NCBI RefSeq assembly: GCF_001548375.1 | Contig: NZ_AP017295.1 | Location: 124,001 to 188,000, forward strand | Direction: 5' to 3' | DNA length: 64,000 nucleotides | Origin: Nostoc sp. NIES-3756 | GTDB lineage: Bacteria > Cyanobacteriota > Cyanobacteriia > Cyanobacteriales > Nostocaceae | Part shown: piece by piece, positions 37,122 through 46,743 of the stretch | Layout of the letters: each line of letters starts with the position of its first letter | Position numbering within the stretch: position 1 is the first letter of the stretch | Notes under the pieces: model-generated | What the model was told of the DNA's origin: nothing | What the model saw: the letters and a program-made list of their open reading frames with translations, nothing else | The model's database searches: none | Position numbers and translations under genes: made by a program

Positions 37122-37817
37122 ATGAAGCGGAAACAAGAAAACAGAAAAGAGGCAGGAGGCAGAAGGCAGGAGGCAGGAGGCAGGAGGCAAAAGAAAATAA
37201 TCTCTCCCTCATCTTCCCCCACTCCCCCCACTCCCTCATCTCCCTCCCCACTCCCCAACCCGGACGACTGGTTACAAATTGGCAAAATTGTTGCCCCACA
37301 AGGCTTATCTGGGGAAGTTCGAGTTTATTCTGACTCCGACTTTCCCGAACGCTTTGAAGTGCCGGGGACTAGATGGATTTTGCGTCCAGGGCAAACGGAA
37401 CCCCAACCCATAGAATTGTTATATGGTCGTTACCTGGAAGGTAAGAACCTGTATGTCCTGGAATTAGTTGGCGTAGAAAATCGCAACCAAGCCGAAGAAC
37501 TGCGGGGTTGTATATTGTATGTGCCAGCAAGCGATCGCCCCGAATTAGGCGAAGATGAATATCATGTCGCTGATTTAATCGGCATGGAAGTATTCTTACA
37601 AGCCTCTGGAGATTTGATAGGGACAGTAGTGGATATCATCCCGGCTGGTCATGATTTACTAGAAGTGAGCTTACATCAGCCAATTGCTACAGACAAAAAA
37701 CTCAAGACTGTATTGATACCCTTTGTCAAAGCGATCGCATCTGTAGTAGACTTACAAACTCGCCGCATTGAAATTACTCCCCCACCTGGGCTGTTAGAGT
37801 TGGGCAATGAGGGATGA
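37122..37817 (+). CDS. rimM: Ribosome maturation factor RimM with a repeat-derived N-terminal extension
   Basis: Helps assemble the head of the 30S subunit by binding S19. 231 residues. Seen: the RimM fold [33 protein letters not shown] from residue 48, and a PRC-barrel ([23 protein letters not shown]). Oddity: the first 47 residues are encoded by heptamer repeats (AGGAGGC units, then CCCACTC-like units) and read [17 protein letters not shown] followed by a Pro/Ser run. No start codon was seen between the repeats and the fold, so the ATG at 37122 seems to be used and the repeats translated. Confidence 0.95.
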   Translation: MKRKQENRKEAGGRRQEAGGRRQKKIISPSSSPTPPTPSSPSPLPNPDDWLQIGKIVAPQGLSGEVRVYSDSDFPERFEVPGTRWILRPGQTEPQPIELLYGRYLEGKNLYVLELVGVENRNQAEELRGCILYVPASDRPELGEDEYHVADLIGMEVFLQASGDLIGTVVDIIPAGHDLLEVSLHQPIATDKKLKTVLIPFVKAIASVVDLQTRRIEITPPPGLLELGNEG

Positions 37818-37927
37818 GGGGGATGAAAGAGATGAGGGAGATGAGGGGGATGAGGAAGATTAAGACAAATAAAGTAAATCACCTAAATCACCTAAATAAA
37901 AACTCTTCCCCATCTTCCCCTACTCCC
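37810..37927. repeat. Purine/pyrimidine heptamer repeats after rimM
   Basis: GGGATGA- and GAGGGAG-type units (37810-37860) face CTTCCCC/CCCTCAT units (about 37905-37950). The two blocks are roughly complementary, so the convergent transcripts can form a long hairpin. The second block runs into the kinase C-terminus. Confidence 0.65.
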
Positions 37928-38950
37928 TCATCTCTCCCCACTCCCCACTCCGTTCACTTCCTGTAACTGCTGCGCTACCCCGCCTTGTTGAGACAGGATC
38001 AATGTTGTTCCTGCTACTGTGAGCATCGCAATAACGGCTAAAGCCAAAACAGCAGTTTGTTTTTTCAATTTCAGGGCTGTAAAGAAGATTTCCATAGCTG
38101 TAGCAGTTCCAGTGGCTTGAATGGGCTTAAGTGCAGCCATAGCATCTGCGGCATTTGCATAACGATATTGGCGTTTGGATGCTACCATTCCCATTAACCA
38201 TGAGCGAAAACGTAAATTGATCTGGGAATCTAATTTTTGTAAGTTAAAACAACCGTTACTTTTAATTAATTCGTGAACATCAAAAGAACGGCTATTAGTC
38301 AACAAACAAATTATTGTTGCGCCTAAACTATATAAATCCGAAGCCAAAGATAGAGGATAACCCAACTGTTCCTCTGGTGATATGAACCCAGGTGTTCCTG
38401 CTACCAAACTAGTGAGAGCTATTTCTGCACCCTGCACCCTCGCTAAATCAAAATCAATCAAGTAAGCATTTAATTGTTCGTCAACTAAGATATTTTCTGG
38501 TTTGATATCTCGATGAATTATGGGGTCAATACGTTGTTGTAAATACACCAAAATTTGTAAGATTGACAAAGCAATTTGCTTAACTTCTTCTGGACGAAAG
38601 CTGCGTTTTAAGCTTAAAGGAACAGCTTTTTTATACTCTAATACCAAATAAAAAGCCTGCTGAGTTGCAAAAGAATTGAGATAGCGGGGAATGCGGGGAT
38701 GGTTCAGCTTTTGTAGAATTGCAGTTTCATGTTCATAAGCTTTAAAACCAGACCAGTCAGCACTATTGTTAGCTAAACTGAACTCTTTAATGACCACCTG
38801 TTGCTGAGATTTACAGTCATAAGCTAAATAGGTGATGCGTTCTGCTTCAGGGTTACATCCTAGTACTCGAATAACTTGATAGCCTAAAGCATAACAATCT
38901 GGATGACGAATTAAGGGAATTGCCCCTTTATTATGCACATCAAGCTCCAT
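37928..38950 (-). CDS. Membrane-anchored Ser/Thr protein kinase with altered DFG motif
   Basis: Hanks-type kinase of 340 residues with one C-terminal membrane helix (LALAVIAMLTVAGTTLIL), so the kinase domain faces the cytoplasm. Seen: VAIK-type Lys55 in VVIKEFSL; catalytic HRDIKPEN (Asp148); APE-equivalent in GFISPEEQ; and DLYSLGATI. Oddities: the metal-binding DFG is DFD (166-168), and the Gly-rich loop reads LGCNPEAERI, lacking the usual GxGxxG. The Asp itself is kept, so activity is possible but not certain. I chose the ATG at 38950, which follows an AGGTGG; the upstream ATG at 38986 lacks one. The last residues come from the neighbouring repeat. Confidence 0.88.
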   Translation of the reverse strand: MELDVHNKGAIPLIRHPDCYALGYQVIRVLGCNPEAERITYLAYDCKSQQQVVIKEFSLANNSADWSGFKAYEHETAILQKLNHPRIPRYLNSFATQQAFYLVLEYKKAVPLSLKRSFRPEEVKQIALSILQILVYLQQRIDPIIHRDIKPENILVDEQLNAYLIDFDLARVQGAEIALTSLVAGTPGFISPEEQLGYPLSLASDLYSLGATIICLLTNSRSFDVHELIKSNGCFNLQKLDSQINLRFRSWLMGMVASKRQYRYANAADAMAALKPIQATGTATAMEIFFTALKLKKQTAVLALAVIAMLTVAGTTLILSQQGGVAQQLQEVNGVGSGER

Positions 38951-39099
38951 TACACACCACCTGAGATTGATTTTGTCAAGGTGCAAACCACAAATTATAA
39001 ATATTCACCCAGATTGTTACTTGCCATTCTGCCTTATTTAGTTATTGGTCATTAGTCATTAGTCCATAGTCCATAGTTGTTGTCTCTTGTTCCCCTCAG

Positions 39100-39999
39100 T
39101 CAACGCTCAACAGTCTTTAACCAATCAACAATCTGGGCGTTGACAATATCAGGAACTTCATCATGGGGACAATGACCAGCACCAGGAATGGGCATAATTT
39201 TGATGTCCTTGCCGTTCTCTTGCGCCTGTTCGTAAATCTTCGCCCCTGTAATGGGTGTCCAAGGGTCGTCAGCGCCCCAAATCACCAACAAAGGACGTTC
39301 AACTTTGGGTAATAGTTCCGCAGGTGTGGGGCCTGGCGGTGCTGTGAGGATGGAGGCGAAGACTTGTTGTGCGCCTGGGTCACAGGATGGGGTATAAAGT
39401 AAATCTACAAGTTCATCGGTGACAGCACTACGATCGCGGTACACTTGGTACAAAGTGCGGCGAATTTGGGCTTTTTGGCGGATGCGGTTAAAGACAAATT
39501 TGCCTGTAATGGGCGATCGCACTACTCTATTAAATGTAGACATGACAATCCGCAATGGTGTGTTCAATTCATGGGGGCGATGACTCAAACCACCAGCTGA
39601 GTTAATTAAAACACCACCAGCCGTAATTTCTGGATATTGTGCCAATACTATCAAACTGACCAGTGCGCCGATAGAGTTGCCGATAAATACAGTTGGCTGT
39701 TGAATATGGTCTGTCCAAAAATCCTTTAAAAGTTCTACCCAAACCTCTACACTGTAATCAATTGCAGGTTTGTCTGAACCACCAAAACCTAACAAATCAA
39801 TAGCATACACTTGATAGCCAGCATTGGCTAAAACAGGAATATTTTTGCGCCAGTGTCCAATAGAAGCACCAAAGCCGTGAACTAGTACTAATGGCTGTCC
39901 AGTACCCATGACGGTGTACTGAATTTTGTAATTGCGCCAAGTCCAAATCAATTTCTCAAAATTAGCGATCGCTGGCAGCTTTTGAGTATCTAGGGTCAT
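39100..39999 (-). CDS. Alpha/beta hydrolase
   Basis: 299-residue hydrolase. Seen: oxyanion-hole motif LVHGFGASIGHW, nucleophile elbow GNSIGA (Ser109), acid in VIWGADDPWTP and His in GAGHCPHDEVP, so the catalytic triad is complete. The YAIDLLGFGGSDKP strand is typical of esterase/dehalogenase-like members common in cyanobacteria. No signal peptide. The substrate cannot be told. Gap to the upstream kinase (39000-39099) has heptamer repeats. Confidence 0.92.
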   Translation of the reverse strand: MTLDTQKLPAIANFEKLIWTWRNYKIQYTVMGTGQPLVLVHGFGASIGHWRKNIPVLANAGYQVYAIDLLGFGGSDKPAIDYSVEVWVELLKDFWTDHIQQPTVFIGNSIGALVSLIVLAQYPEITAGGVLINSAGGLSHRPHELNTPLRIVMSTFNRVVRSPITGKFVFNRIRQKAQIRRTLYQVYRDRSAVTDELVDLLYTPSCDPGAQQVFASILTAPPGPTPAELLPKVERPLLVIWGADDPWTPITGAKIYEQAQENGKDIKIMPIPGAGHCPHDEVPDIVNAQIVDWLKTVER

Positions 40000-40340
40000 T
40001 ATTATGAAGATTTCTAAACCATTTCTTTATATAGTAAAGCCTTTGACCCCTGAGAATGTGCTGTACAAGGTGAGATATCTTTAGCAAAAACCCTAAAGAT
40101 AAATCTAAGTCTTGTTTGTTGGGGTTTAAAAACGGTTCTTCACCTCTAATACAAATTCTTGAAAATCCGATAGCAGATCCTATCCTGAGAAGACCCCGTA
40201 AATTACAGCTTTCTTAATTTTGATCGGTATAATCCTTAACCTTTATCAAAAATCAATGTTAGTTTCATCTTCACCAAGGGATTAATACATAAAGGAAAGA
40301 TGAATTTCCTGTATCTTTTAGCTATTTGGTAGGTTGTGAG
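40000..40340. other. Divergent gap between hydrolase and SLH protein genes
   Basis: 341 AT-rich bases that must hold promoters for both divergent genes. No ORF, strong hairpin or repeat was seen. Confidence 0.5.
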
Positions 40341-42323
40341 ATGAAATACACAAATCCGCGTTTCCTAGCTCGCTTAAGTAAAGTTTTTCTAGTTGCCACA
40401 TCGATTGCAATTTTTTCTCCGATAGTGTCTGCTTACGCAAATCCAGGTGTATCTACAACCTTAGCTCAACAACTTTTAGCTGATTCTACCAAGAGTGAAA
40501 GCAGCAGTTTACCAGAACCTATCAAACTCGCTGTTCTCCAGAATATTTCGCAACGTACAGGATTAAATATTTCCGCTTTAAGCATTATTGATGCCCAACG
40601 GCAAAGCTGGCCTAATAATTGTTTAGGTCTAGAAGCAAGCGCAACTTGTAATCAAGAAATAGTAGAAGTAGATGGCTGGCAAGTAATTGCAGCTCACAAA
40701 AAGCAAGTTTGGGTGTATCGTACTGACGATTCTGGGAAAGTTGCCAAGTTTGATGAAGGGGCTACTCAGTTCGTGACTGCAATGGTAGCTGAGCAGGAAA
40801 CTACCTCCCAACAAACAACTAGCCGCACTGTGACAAAACGAACTATTCAAGCAAGTAGTACTAGTACTTCAGTCAGCACGAAAACCCCTGGTTTTAGTTT
40901 GGCAATTTTACAACCTGCTGGTGACTTTTCGGATGTGATTGCCCGTGTTTCCTTTAAAGGTAAACGTCAAAAAGGCTACTTAAAAGAAAGATTTCTGGGT
41001 GACTACAAATTTAAGACTAAGCAGAAAGCAAAGTTTGTCAAAGGATTAAAAACAGGCGATCGCGTAGTTGTGCGCCTATACAATACTCAAAATCGCTTTC
41101 TCGGTTATAGCGAGTTTGAATTATTATCGGCACATACAACTGTTAACCTAATTTTGTCTGCCAACCCTACAGAATATCAAGTTGTTCGCACAGTGTATGG
41201 GGCTGATGTTAATCAAGACGGCATCGTAGATACAGGTAGTACCACCTACGACTATTTCACCCAAATTAGCGGCGACAGGGTAACATTCCTCAGCAGTTCT
41301 CAAACCATTAACGTTAGCCAGTTCCAAACAGAAAGTTTCTCTAGCGTTGCCACCAATAGCATTTATCCTACCTCCTTCACTACAGGTAGTTCTGCCTTAG
41401 TCCGTCAGACTATTAGTACTTTTAGCTATAGCTTGGCGGAAGCTTTGAAGGTTGAACCCGGTCGCTTAGTACAAATTCTTTCAATCAATGACGATAATTC
41501 TACTTACGATATCAGTGACATGATGATGAATTATCGAGAGGTAGGTGTTGCCAATGGTATTCAAGTCAAGTTTAGCGATGTGTCTGGAAATCACTGGGCT
41601 AACGACTTTATTGCGGAATTGGCAGCTTTGCAAATTGTTCAAGGTTTTCCCGATGGCAGTTTCCGCCCCGATGAACAGTTAACCCGCGCCCAATTTGCGG
41701 CAATGATTAGTCAAGCCTTTGCTAAGTCGCAAGTCCGCAATGCCATCAGCTTTAGGGATGTTTCTACCAGACATTGGGCTTATAGTGCTATCCGCGAAAC
41801 CTACTCAAGAGGCTTTCTCGGTGTGTCTGGTAATAAGTTCAACCCGAACCAAACTCTTTCTCGTCTAGAAGTGCTGCTAGCCTTGGCTCAAGGACTTAAC
41901 TACACTTTCACGGGTTCTACAGAGTCCATTCTCATAGCTTATAGGGATGCTAGCACTATTCGTAGCGATGTTCGTAGTGCGATCGCTGCCCTCACTGCCC
42001 GAGGTATTGTAGTTAATTATCCTGATATCCGGACTCTCAATCCTAACAAAGTGGCAACTAGAGCCGAAGTCTCTGCTTTGATTTACAAGTCGTTAGTTAG
42101 CATTGGCGAAGTGGCTGATATACCTTCTAACTACGCTGTAGAACCAACACAGCAAAGGGCTGAAGTAGAAACGAACGATAATGATGAGGATGATGACAAA
42201 AGGGTACGCCGCCATTGTAACCAAGGGATTGGTAATGGTGCTGAAGGCTGTGACCCAGGTAATTCACGTCCTCACGGTGGCAGCAACGACGAAGGAGGTA
42301 GGACTCCTGGTGGTAGAAGATAG
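40341..42323 (+). CDS. S-layer homology (SLH) domain cell-surface protein
   Basis: 660 residues. Seen: signal peptide MKYTNPRFLARLSKVFLVATSIAIFSPIVSAYA; an N-terminal domain (about 40-130); an EF-hand-like loop DVNQDGIVDTG near residue 295; three SLH repeats (VKFSDVSGNHWANDFIAELAAL, ISFRDVSTRHWAYSAIRETYS, IAYRDASTIRSDVRSAIAAL) between about 410 and 590; then an acidic/basic tail. SLH repeats bind peptidoglycan-linked polymers and in cyanobacteria tether outer-membrane proteins to the wall. The tail contains HCNQGIGNGAEGCDPGNS and SNDEGGRTPGG, a short Cys/Gly motif of unknown role. I start at the ATG at 40341; a TTG at 40326 is unlikely. Confidence 0.9.
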   Translation: MKYTNPRFLARLSKVFLVATSIAIFSPIVSAYANPGVSTTLAQQLLADSTKSESSSLPEPIKLAVLQNISQRTGLNISALSIIDAQRQSWPNNCLGLEASATCNQEIVEVDGWQVIAAHKKQVWVYRTDDSGKVAKFDEGATQFVTAMVAEQETTSQQTTSRTVTKRTIQASSTSTSVSTKTPGFSLAILQPAGDFSDVIARVSFKGKRQKGYLKERFLGDYKFKTKQKAKFVKGLKTGDRVVVRLYNTQNRFLGYSEFELLSAHTTVNLILSANPTEYQVVRTVYGADVNQDGIVDTGSTTYDYFTQISGDRVTFLSSSQTINVSQFQTESFSSVATNSIYPTSFTTGSSALVRQTISTFSYSLAEALKVEPGRLVQILSINDDNSTYDISDMMMNYREVGVANGIQVKFSDVSGNHWANDFIAELAALQIVQGFPDGSFRPDEQLTRAQFAAMISQAFAKSQVRNAISFRDVSTRHWAYSAIRETYSRGFLGVSGNKFNPNQTLSRLEVLLALAQGLNYTFTGSTESILIAYRDASTIRSDVRSAIAALTARGIVVNYPDIRTLNPNKVATRAEVSALIYKSLVSIGEVADIPSNYAVEPTQQRAEVETNDNDEDDDKRVRRHCNQGIGNGAEGCDPGNSRPHGGSNDEGGRTPGGRR

Positions 42324-42339
42324 ATAAGTTACATCAAGT

Positions 42340-42405
42340 TTGCTGGTAATAGGTAAGTGGTAATGGCTTTTTTACTATTACCCATTACCCATTACCCATT
42401 TATTT
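42340..42405. repeat. GGTAATGG/CCATTACC palindromic repeat
   Basis: AATAGGTAAGTGGTAATGG faces CTATTACCCATTACCCATTACC across a short T-run. Same family as 6643-6693. It separates the convergent SLH and beta-lactamase-like genes and may act as a two-way terminator. Confidence 0.65.
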
Positions 42406-42407
42406 TT

Positions 42408-43982
42408 TTATCTTGGTGGATAATATTGTGGGTTAAACACTGGTGATGGATAATTCCCAATGTTATTAGATACTGGAGGAACTACAGCAGGATTGATGGG
42501 TGTAGTTGGGACAGGAGCCGTTACACCTGGAGAAGGATAACCAGTTTGAGGGATACTGCTAGTGGTATTAGTTGGTGTAGGCGTGCTTTGAGTAAATTGT
42601 TGGTAAGCAGCACGGGAAACTGAGCTAATGAATTTCTCAGCGCGGGGGTCATTATTAGGGCGTTGTACCATAACGGCGACTATATAACGTTTCCCTGTTG
42701 GAGTATCAATTAAACCTGCATCTGCCAACATAGTACCGATGTCACCAGTTTTATGGTATACTCTCGCACCTGCGCCTAAACCTGAAGGTAAGAGATTATC
42801 GCGTTCTGTCTGACGCATAATATCCAGAATTTGATCACGCGATCGCATACTCACTAAATTGCCCTGACTCACCAGAGTCATGATATTTCCCAATTCTTTG
42901 GGGCTAGTGGTGTTTGTCCCTTGTAAATCAGGTAATGGATTACGAATAGCTGTAGTAGTTAATCCCCAACTGCGAAAACGCTCATTGAGTGCTTCCATAC
43001 CTCCCAGCCGAGCAATCAGCATATTAGTAGCTGTGTTGTCGCTGATGGTAATCATTTTTGTCGCAACTTCCAAAGCAGCAAATTTAGTTCCGACTGGTTT
43101 GTATTGGAAATTGCCAGAACCTCCTGCTACCATTTCCTGCTGCATTGTCAGCATCTCATCCAAGCGAATCTTGCCTGCATCGACATCTTGGAAGAAGGCA
43201 ACAAGAATAGGGATTTTAATTGTGCTAGCGGCTGGCGAACTGCTACTTCCATTCACATCTACATAACCACCAGTCTCTAAATCTACCAAGAAGACTCCGG
43301 GGGTGAGATTGGGATTAGCAGCAGCCAATTCTTGCACAGTATTCTTAAGAGATGTAATTTCTTGAGTTAAAAATAAACCAGCTGCTTGATTATTAGGAGT
43401 AGGTTGTGCTTGAGTTGACGCAGTATTGTTGGCGTTGGGTGTAGTAGCTGTAGGAGCGATGCGATTTGCTGGATCTAAAACCGATAAGGCTGTACCGACG
43501 ATCGCACCAATACCAACTCCGATGATTAATAGCCTGATACCATACAAAATAGCTCTAGCCATCGGCTTTAATCGGGTTTTACGTGATACTCGTCTACCGG
43601 GTTGGGACGACATCGGCTGCTTGGTCACTCTTACTGTTCTAACTTTGACATTATTAGGGTTAAAAGGGGGAATCTGACCTTTGGCGGTGGGCATGGGTTT
43701 GACGGCACTAGGCATGACCAATTCCTGCTTTGGTCTGCGACCCCCCGCTCCAACAGGCGCAGGTACAACATTGGGTGAACGGGCTACCATTGCCGCACCT
43801 GTAGCCGCACGCGGTTGATTAGGAATTTTAGCTTTTTTCGGTTCTACTTTCTGCACCTTGCGCGATCGCTGGCGGCGATTGGCGGGTTGTCGCCGCGAGA
43901 AATCTCTTAGTTTGTCACCTGACTCTGCCACTGCCACTCCTTGTGACTCACTCGAATTTTTTCTTGCTGACTCCCGATCCAA
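42408..43982 (-). CDS. Class A beta-lactamase-like serine hydrolase, membrane anchored
   Basis: 524 residues. Seen: a long basic, disordered N-terminus (RRQPANRRQRSRK and similar, 1-140), one membrane helix (about 144-167, ILYGIRLLIIGVGIGAIVGTAL), a Thr/Pro linker and a class A beta-lactamase fold with Ser253-Thr-Ile-Lys256 (SxxK), Ser314-Asp-Asn (SDN) and Lys411-Thr-Gly (KTG). The omega-loop Glu is not obvious (RNPLPDLQGTNTTSPKEL), so it may bind or slowly cleave penicillins, or act on peptidoglycan. The catalytic part faces the periplasm. The C-terminus is a Pro/Thr-rich tail. Confidence 0.9.
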   Translation of the reverse strand: MDRESARKNSSESQGVAVAESGDKLRDFSRRQPANRRQRSRKVQKVEPKKAKIPNQPRAATGAAMVARSPNVVPAPVGAGGRRPKQELVMPSAVKPMPTAKGQIPPFNPNNVKVRTVRVTKQPMSSQPGRRVSRKTRLKPMARAILYGIRLLIIGVGIGAIVGTALSVLDPANRIAPTATTPNANNTASTQAQPTPNNQAAGLFLTQEITSLKNTVQELAAANPNLTPGVFLVDLETGGYVDVNGSSSSPAASTIKIPILVAFFQDVDAGKIRLDEMLTMQQEMVAGGSGNFQYKPVGTKFAALEVATKMITISDNTATNMLIARLGGMEALNERFRSWGLTTTAIRNPLPDLQGTNTTSPKELGNIMTLVSQGNLVSMRSRDQILDIMRQTERDNLLPSGLGAGARVYHKTGDIGTMLADAGLIDTPTGKRYIVAVMVQRPNNDPRAEKFISSVSRAAYQQFTQSTPTPTNTTSSIPQTGYPSPGVTAPVPTTPINPAVVPPVSNNIGNYPSPVFNPQYYPPR

Positions 43983-44257
43983 AACTCACGCCAGAGGCGG
44001 CTTGAACTGGGAATGGGACTGGATAGTATTGAGTGCTGAGTGATGAGTACTGAGTAATAATTTCTCCCCCACCCCTCTGCTGCTAGTAGTCAGTTCCTAG
44101 TCCCTATTCCTGAACCACTAGTAACATTTTTGTGTTTAGTTTAAGCCATATTCAATATTTTGGGACATGCTTGCGTCAATATTAGACAATGAATTATACC
44201 AAATTCATAAACAATGTCTCTGGGCATAATTACGAATTACGAATGACAAATTACGAA
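43983..44257. repeat. Repeat-containing gap with ATTACGA units
   Basis: About 275 bases. GAGTGCTGAGTGATGAGTACTGAG-type units occur near 44030-44060. About four ATTACGA heptamers lie at 44228-44267 and reach into the end of the RNA methyltransferase gene. No ORF. Confidence 0.6.
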
Positions 44258-44995
44258 TTACGAATTATCATCACGCCGTTGATTAATTGCCCATTCTACC
44301 TGATGCAAAATCCCCCGCAGCATTCCTACTTCATGGGTTTGTAGGTAAGCACGGTTATATAGTTGGCGAAATTTTTCCATACGGCTGGTTGCTGTATGGG
44401 GGTATAAATAGCCAATCTTGAGTAGTAAAGTTTCTAATTGCTGATAAAATCCCTCTACTAGTTCTAGAGGTGCAAATTCGCTTTCACTAGGGGTCTGCGT
44501 TGTAGGTGGTGCTGTGTTTTGCGCTAGTTCGTAACAGCAAATACCCACGGCAGTGGCTAAATTTAAAGATAAATAATTAGGGCTGGTAGGAATACGAATA
44601 AATCTCTGAGCGTAGATTAATTCTTCATTACTTAAACCTCTGTCTTCCCTACCAAAAATCAGTGCCGAGGGTTGACCTATTTCTTCTAATAACCAAGGTA
44701 AAGCTATTCTCGGATCTTCTAAAGCTAGACCCCAATCATTATCACGCCCTGTAGTGGCGATCGCTCTTACACATCCACGTAAAGCTTCTGGTAAAGTCGA
44801 TACCAAGACGGCAGATTCGAGAATTTCCTTGGCGTGGACTGCCATTCTCATCGCTTCTTCCGACAGTGGATCGCATTGGGGATTGACTAATACTAACTCT
44901 GCTAATCCAAAGTTTTTCATAACTCTGGCGATCGCACCTACATTTAATGGCCCGGCTGGTTCCACCAACACGATTCTCACACCAGCCAATCCCAT
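44258..44995 (-). CDS. SpoU/TrmH-family tRNA/rRNA 2'-O-methyltransferase (TrmJ-like)
   Basis: 245-residue SPOUT enzyme that transfers a methyl group from SAM to a ribose 2'-OH. Seen: motif 1 LVEPAGPLNVGAIARVMKNFGLAELVLVNP, motif 2 LIFGREDRGLSNEEL, and motif 3 IPTSPNYLSLNLATAVGICCYEL, which build the trefoil knot and SAM site. A C-terminal helical extension (EGFYQQLETLLLKIGYLYPHTATSRMEKFRQLYNRA) is typical of TrmJ, which acts at tRNA position 32. Target assignment is by this similarity only. Confidence 0.93.
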   Translation of the reverse strand: MGLAGVRIVLVEPAGPLNVGAIARVMKNFGLAELVLVNPQCDPLSEEAMRMAVHAKEILESAVLVSTLPEALRGCVRAIATTGRDNDWGLALEDPRIALPWLLEEIGQPSALIFGREDRGLSNEELIYAQRFIRIPTSPNYLSLNLATAVGICCYELAQNTAPPTTQTPSESEFAPLELVEGFYQQLETLLLKIGYLYPHTATSRMEKFRQLYNRAYLQTHEVGMLRGILHQVEWAINQRRDDNS

Positions 44996-45158
44996 CTTTT
45001 ACCCCCACCGTGAACTGGAAAATATTGATTAAATATCCCAATAATTGTAACCGAGTTCGTAGTCAGGACTTTAGTCCTCAACACAATCAAACTTATGACG
45101 GGCGACAAAGATTGAGCAACCAACTTACACTAAAAAAGTTGTGTATATCGACACTATC

Positions 45159-46502
45159 ATGAAGGTTTCTAGGCTTTTTGTGCTATCTGTGTTTCTATTC
45201 ATAACTACAGCAGCCTGTAACCAGACTAGCGCCTCATTAGAAAATTCTCCCCAAGAGGCATCTACACCTGCGGCTCAACTGGCACAAAATCCTACACAGG
45301 GAAAAAACCTCATCCCCACACAAACACTTTCGCCCCAGCCTATCCGCATCAACTTACAGAATTTACCAGCCCCCTTTGCTACAGACAGCGCGTCTAAATC
45401 TCCACAAGTAGTATCTATCCCCCAAAAACCAGTCCTGAAAGTTCCCCCAGGATTTACAGTTAACGTGTTTGCCGAAAATTTGGATGCACCACGCTGGCTG
45501 GCGTTAACTCCGAGTGGCGATGTCTTAGTTACAGAAACAAGGCAAAACCGGATTCGCTTGTTACGTGATACTAATGGTGATGGAGTAGCTGATATCCGCC
45601 AAACCTTTGCTAGTGCAGAGAATGGTTTAAATATTCCCTTTGGGATGGCGTTTGCTGGCAATTCCTTCTTTTTAGGCAATACTGATGCAGTATTACAGTT
45701 TCCCTACACTCAAGGACAACAACAAATCACTGGCACTGGTAAAAAAATAGCTGACCTTCCTGGTGGTGGTTACAATCAACATTGGACTCGTAACGTTATA
45801 GCCTCACCTGATGGGGATAAGTTATACGTTTCCGTTGGTTCCCGTTCTAATGTGGATGAAGAAGAACTACCAAGGGCTTCTGTACAGGTGATGAATTTGG
45901 ATGGTTCTCAAAAACAGACTTTTGCCTTTGGCTTACGCAACCCCGTCGGTCTAGATTTTCACCCCATAACAAAAGAGCTTTATACTACGGTGAATGAACG
46001 CGATGGAATTGGTGATGACTTAGTTCCAGACTACTTCACACGCATTCGCCAGGGTGAATTTTACGGTTGGCCTTACGCTTATTTAACACCAAAAAACCTC
46101 GACCCTCGACAAAAGACTGGCGATAAAAGTAAAAGCCCAGACTTAGCCGCCCGTACCCTTACCCCAGACGTATTGTTTCAAGCCCACTCAGCCGCTTTGG
46201 GCGTACAGTTTTATGATGGCAATACTTTTCCCCAAAAATATCGTAACGGGGCTTTTGTAGCTTTTCGGGGTTCTTGGAACCGCGATCGCGGTACTGGTTA
46301 CAAAGTCGTATTTGTTCCCTTCAATACCCAAGGACGACCACAAGGTTACTACGAAGATTTTCTCACTGGATTTTTACTTGACCCTTCCGTACCAACAACT
46401 TGGGGACGACCTGTAGGTTTATTAGTATTACCTGATGGTAGTCTCTTGGTAACAGAGGAAGCTAACGATCGCATTTACCGGATTCAGTATACGGGAAGCT
46501 AG
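45159..46502 (+). CDS. PQQ-type sugar dehydrogenase-like lipoprotein
   Basis: About 447 residues. Seen: signal peptide with lipobox FITTAAC (Cys20), then a Pro/Ser linker and a six-bladed propeller of the soluble glucose/sorbosone dehydrogenase type (FTVNVFAENLDAPRWLALTPSGDVLVTE, NGLNIPFGMAFAGNSFFLGNTD, LYVSVGSRSNVDEEE, FAFGLRNPVGLDFHP, GEFYGWPYAY). The motifs fit PQQ or a similar cofactor, but cofactor use is not proven. Start chosen at the ATG at 45159, where the signal peptide begins; an ATG 18 bases earlier adds MYIDTI. It sits outside the cytoplasm on a lipid anchor. Confidence 0.9.
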   Translation: MKVSRLFVLSVFLFITTAACNQTSASLENSPQEASTPAAQLAQNPTQGKNLIPTQTLSPQPIRINLQNLPAPFATDSASKSPQVVSIPQKPVLKVPPGFTVNVFAENLDAPRWLALTPSGDVLVTETRQNRIRLLRDTNGDGVADIRQTFASAENGLNIPFGMAFAGNSFFLGNTDAVLQFPYTQGQQQITGTGKKIADLPGGGYNQHWTRNVIASPDGDKLYVSVGSRSNVDEEELPRASVQVMNLDGSQKQTFAFGLRNPVGLDFHPITKELYTTVNERDGIGDDLVPDYFTRIRQGEFYGWPYAYLTPKNLDPRQKTGDKSKSPDLAARTLTPDVLFQAHSAALGVQFYDGNTFPQKYRNGAFVAFRGSWNRDRGTGYKVVFVPFNTQGRPQGYYEDFLTGFLLDPSVPTTWGRPVGLLVLPDGSLLVTEEANDRIYRIQYTGS

Positions 46503-46743
46503 GGAGTGCTAAGTAACTATTTCTTTCTCATCTCCCCCCACTTCCTCATCCCCCTCATCTCTCCTGCCATATTTTTGTTTTGCTTATCAATTAGATACAA
46601 TTAATGGCCTCAGGTCAAGCGAAGGCAGCCACTATCATCAGATAATATTTCTATAAAATATTGTGCATCTTGCTCTTGGTCTGATCTGGTTTCAATTGAA
46701 TTGCCTGAAAACATTAATATTCCTTTAGCTGAGAAGTTTATTT

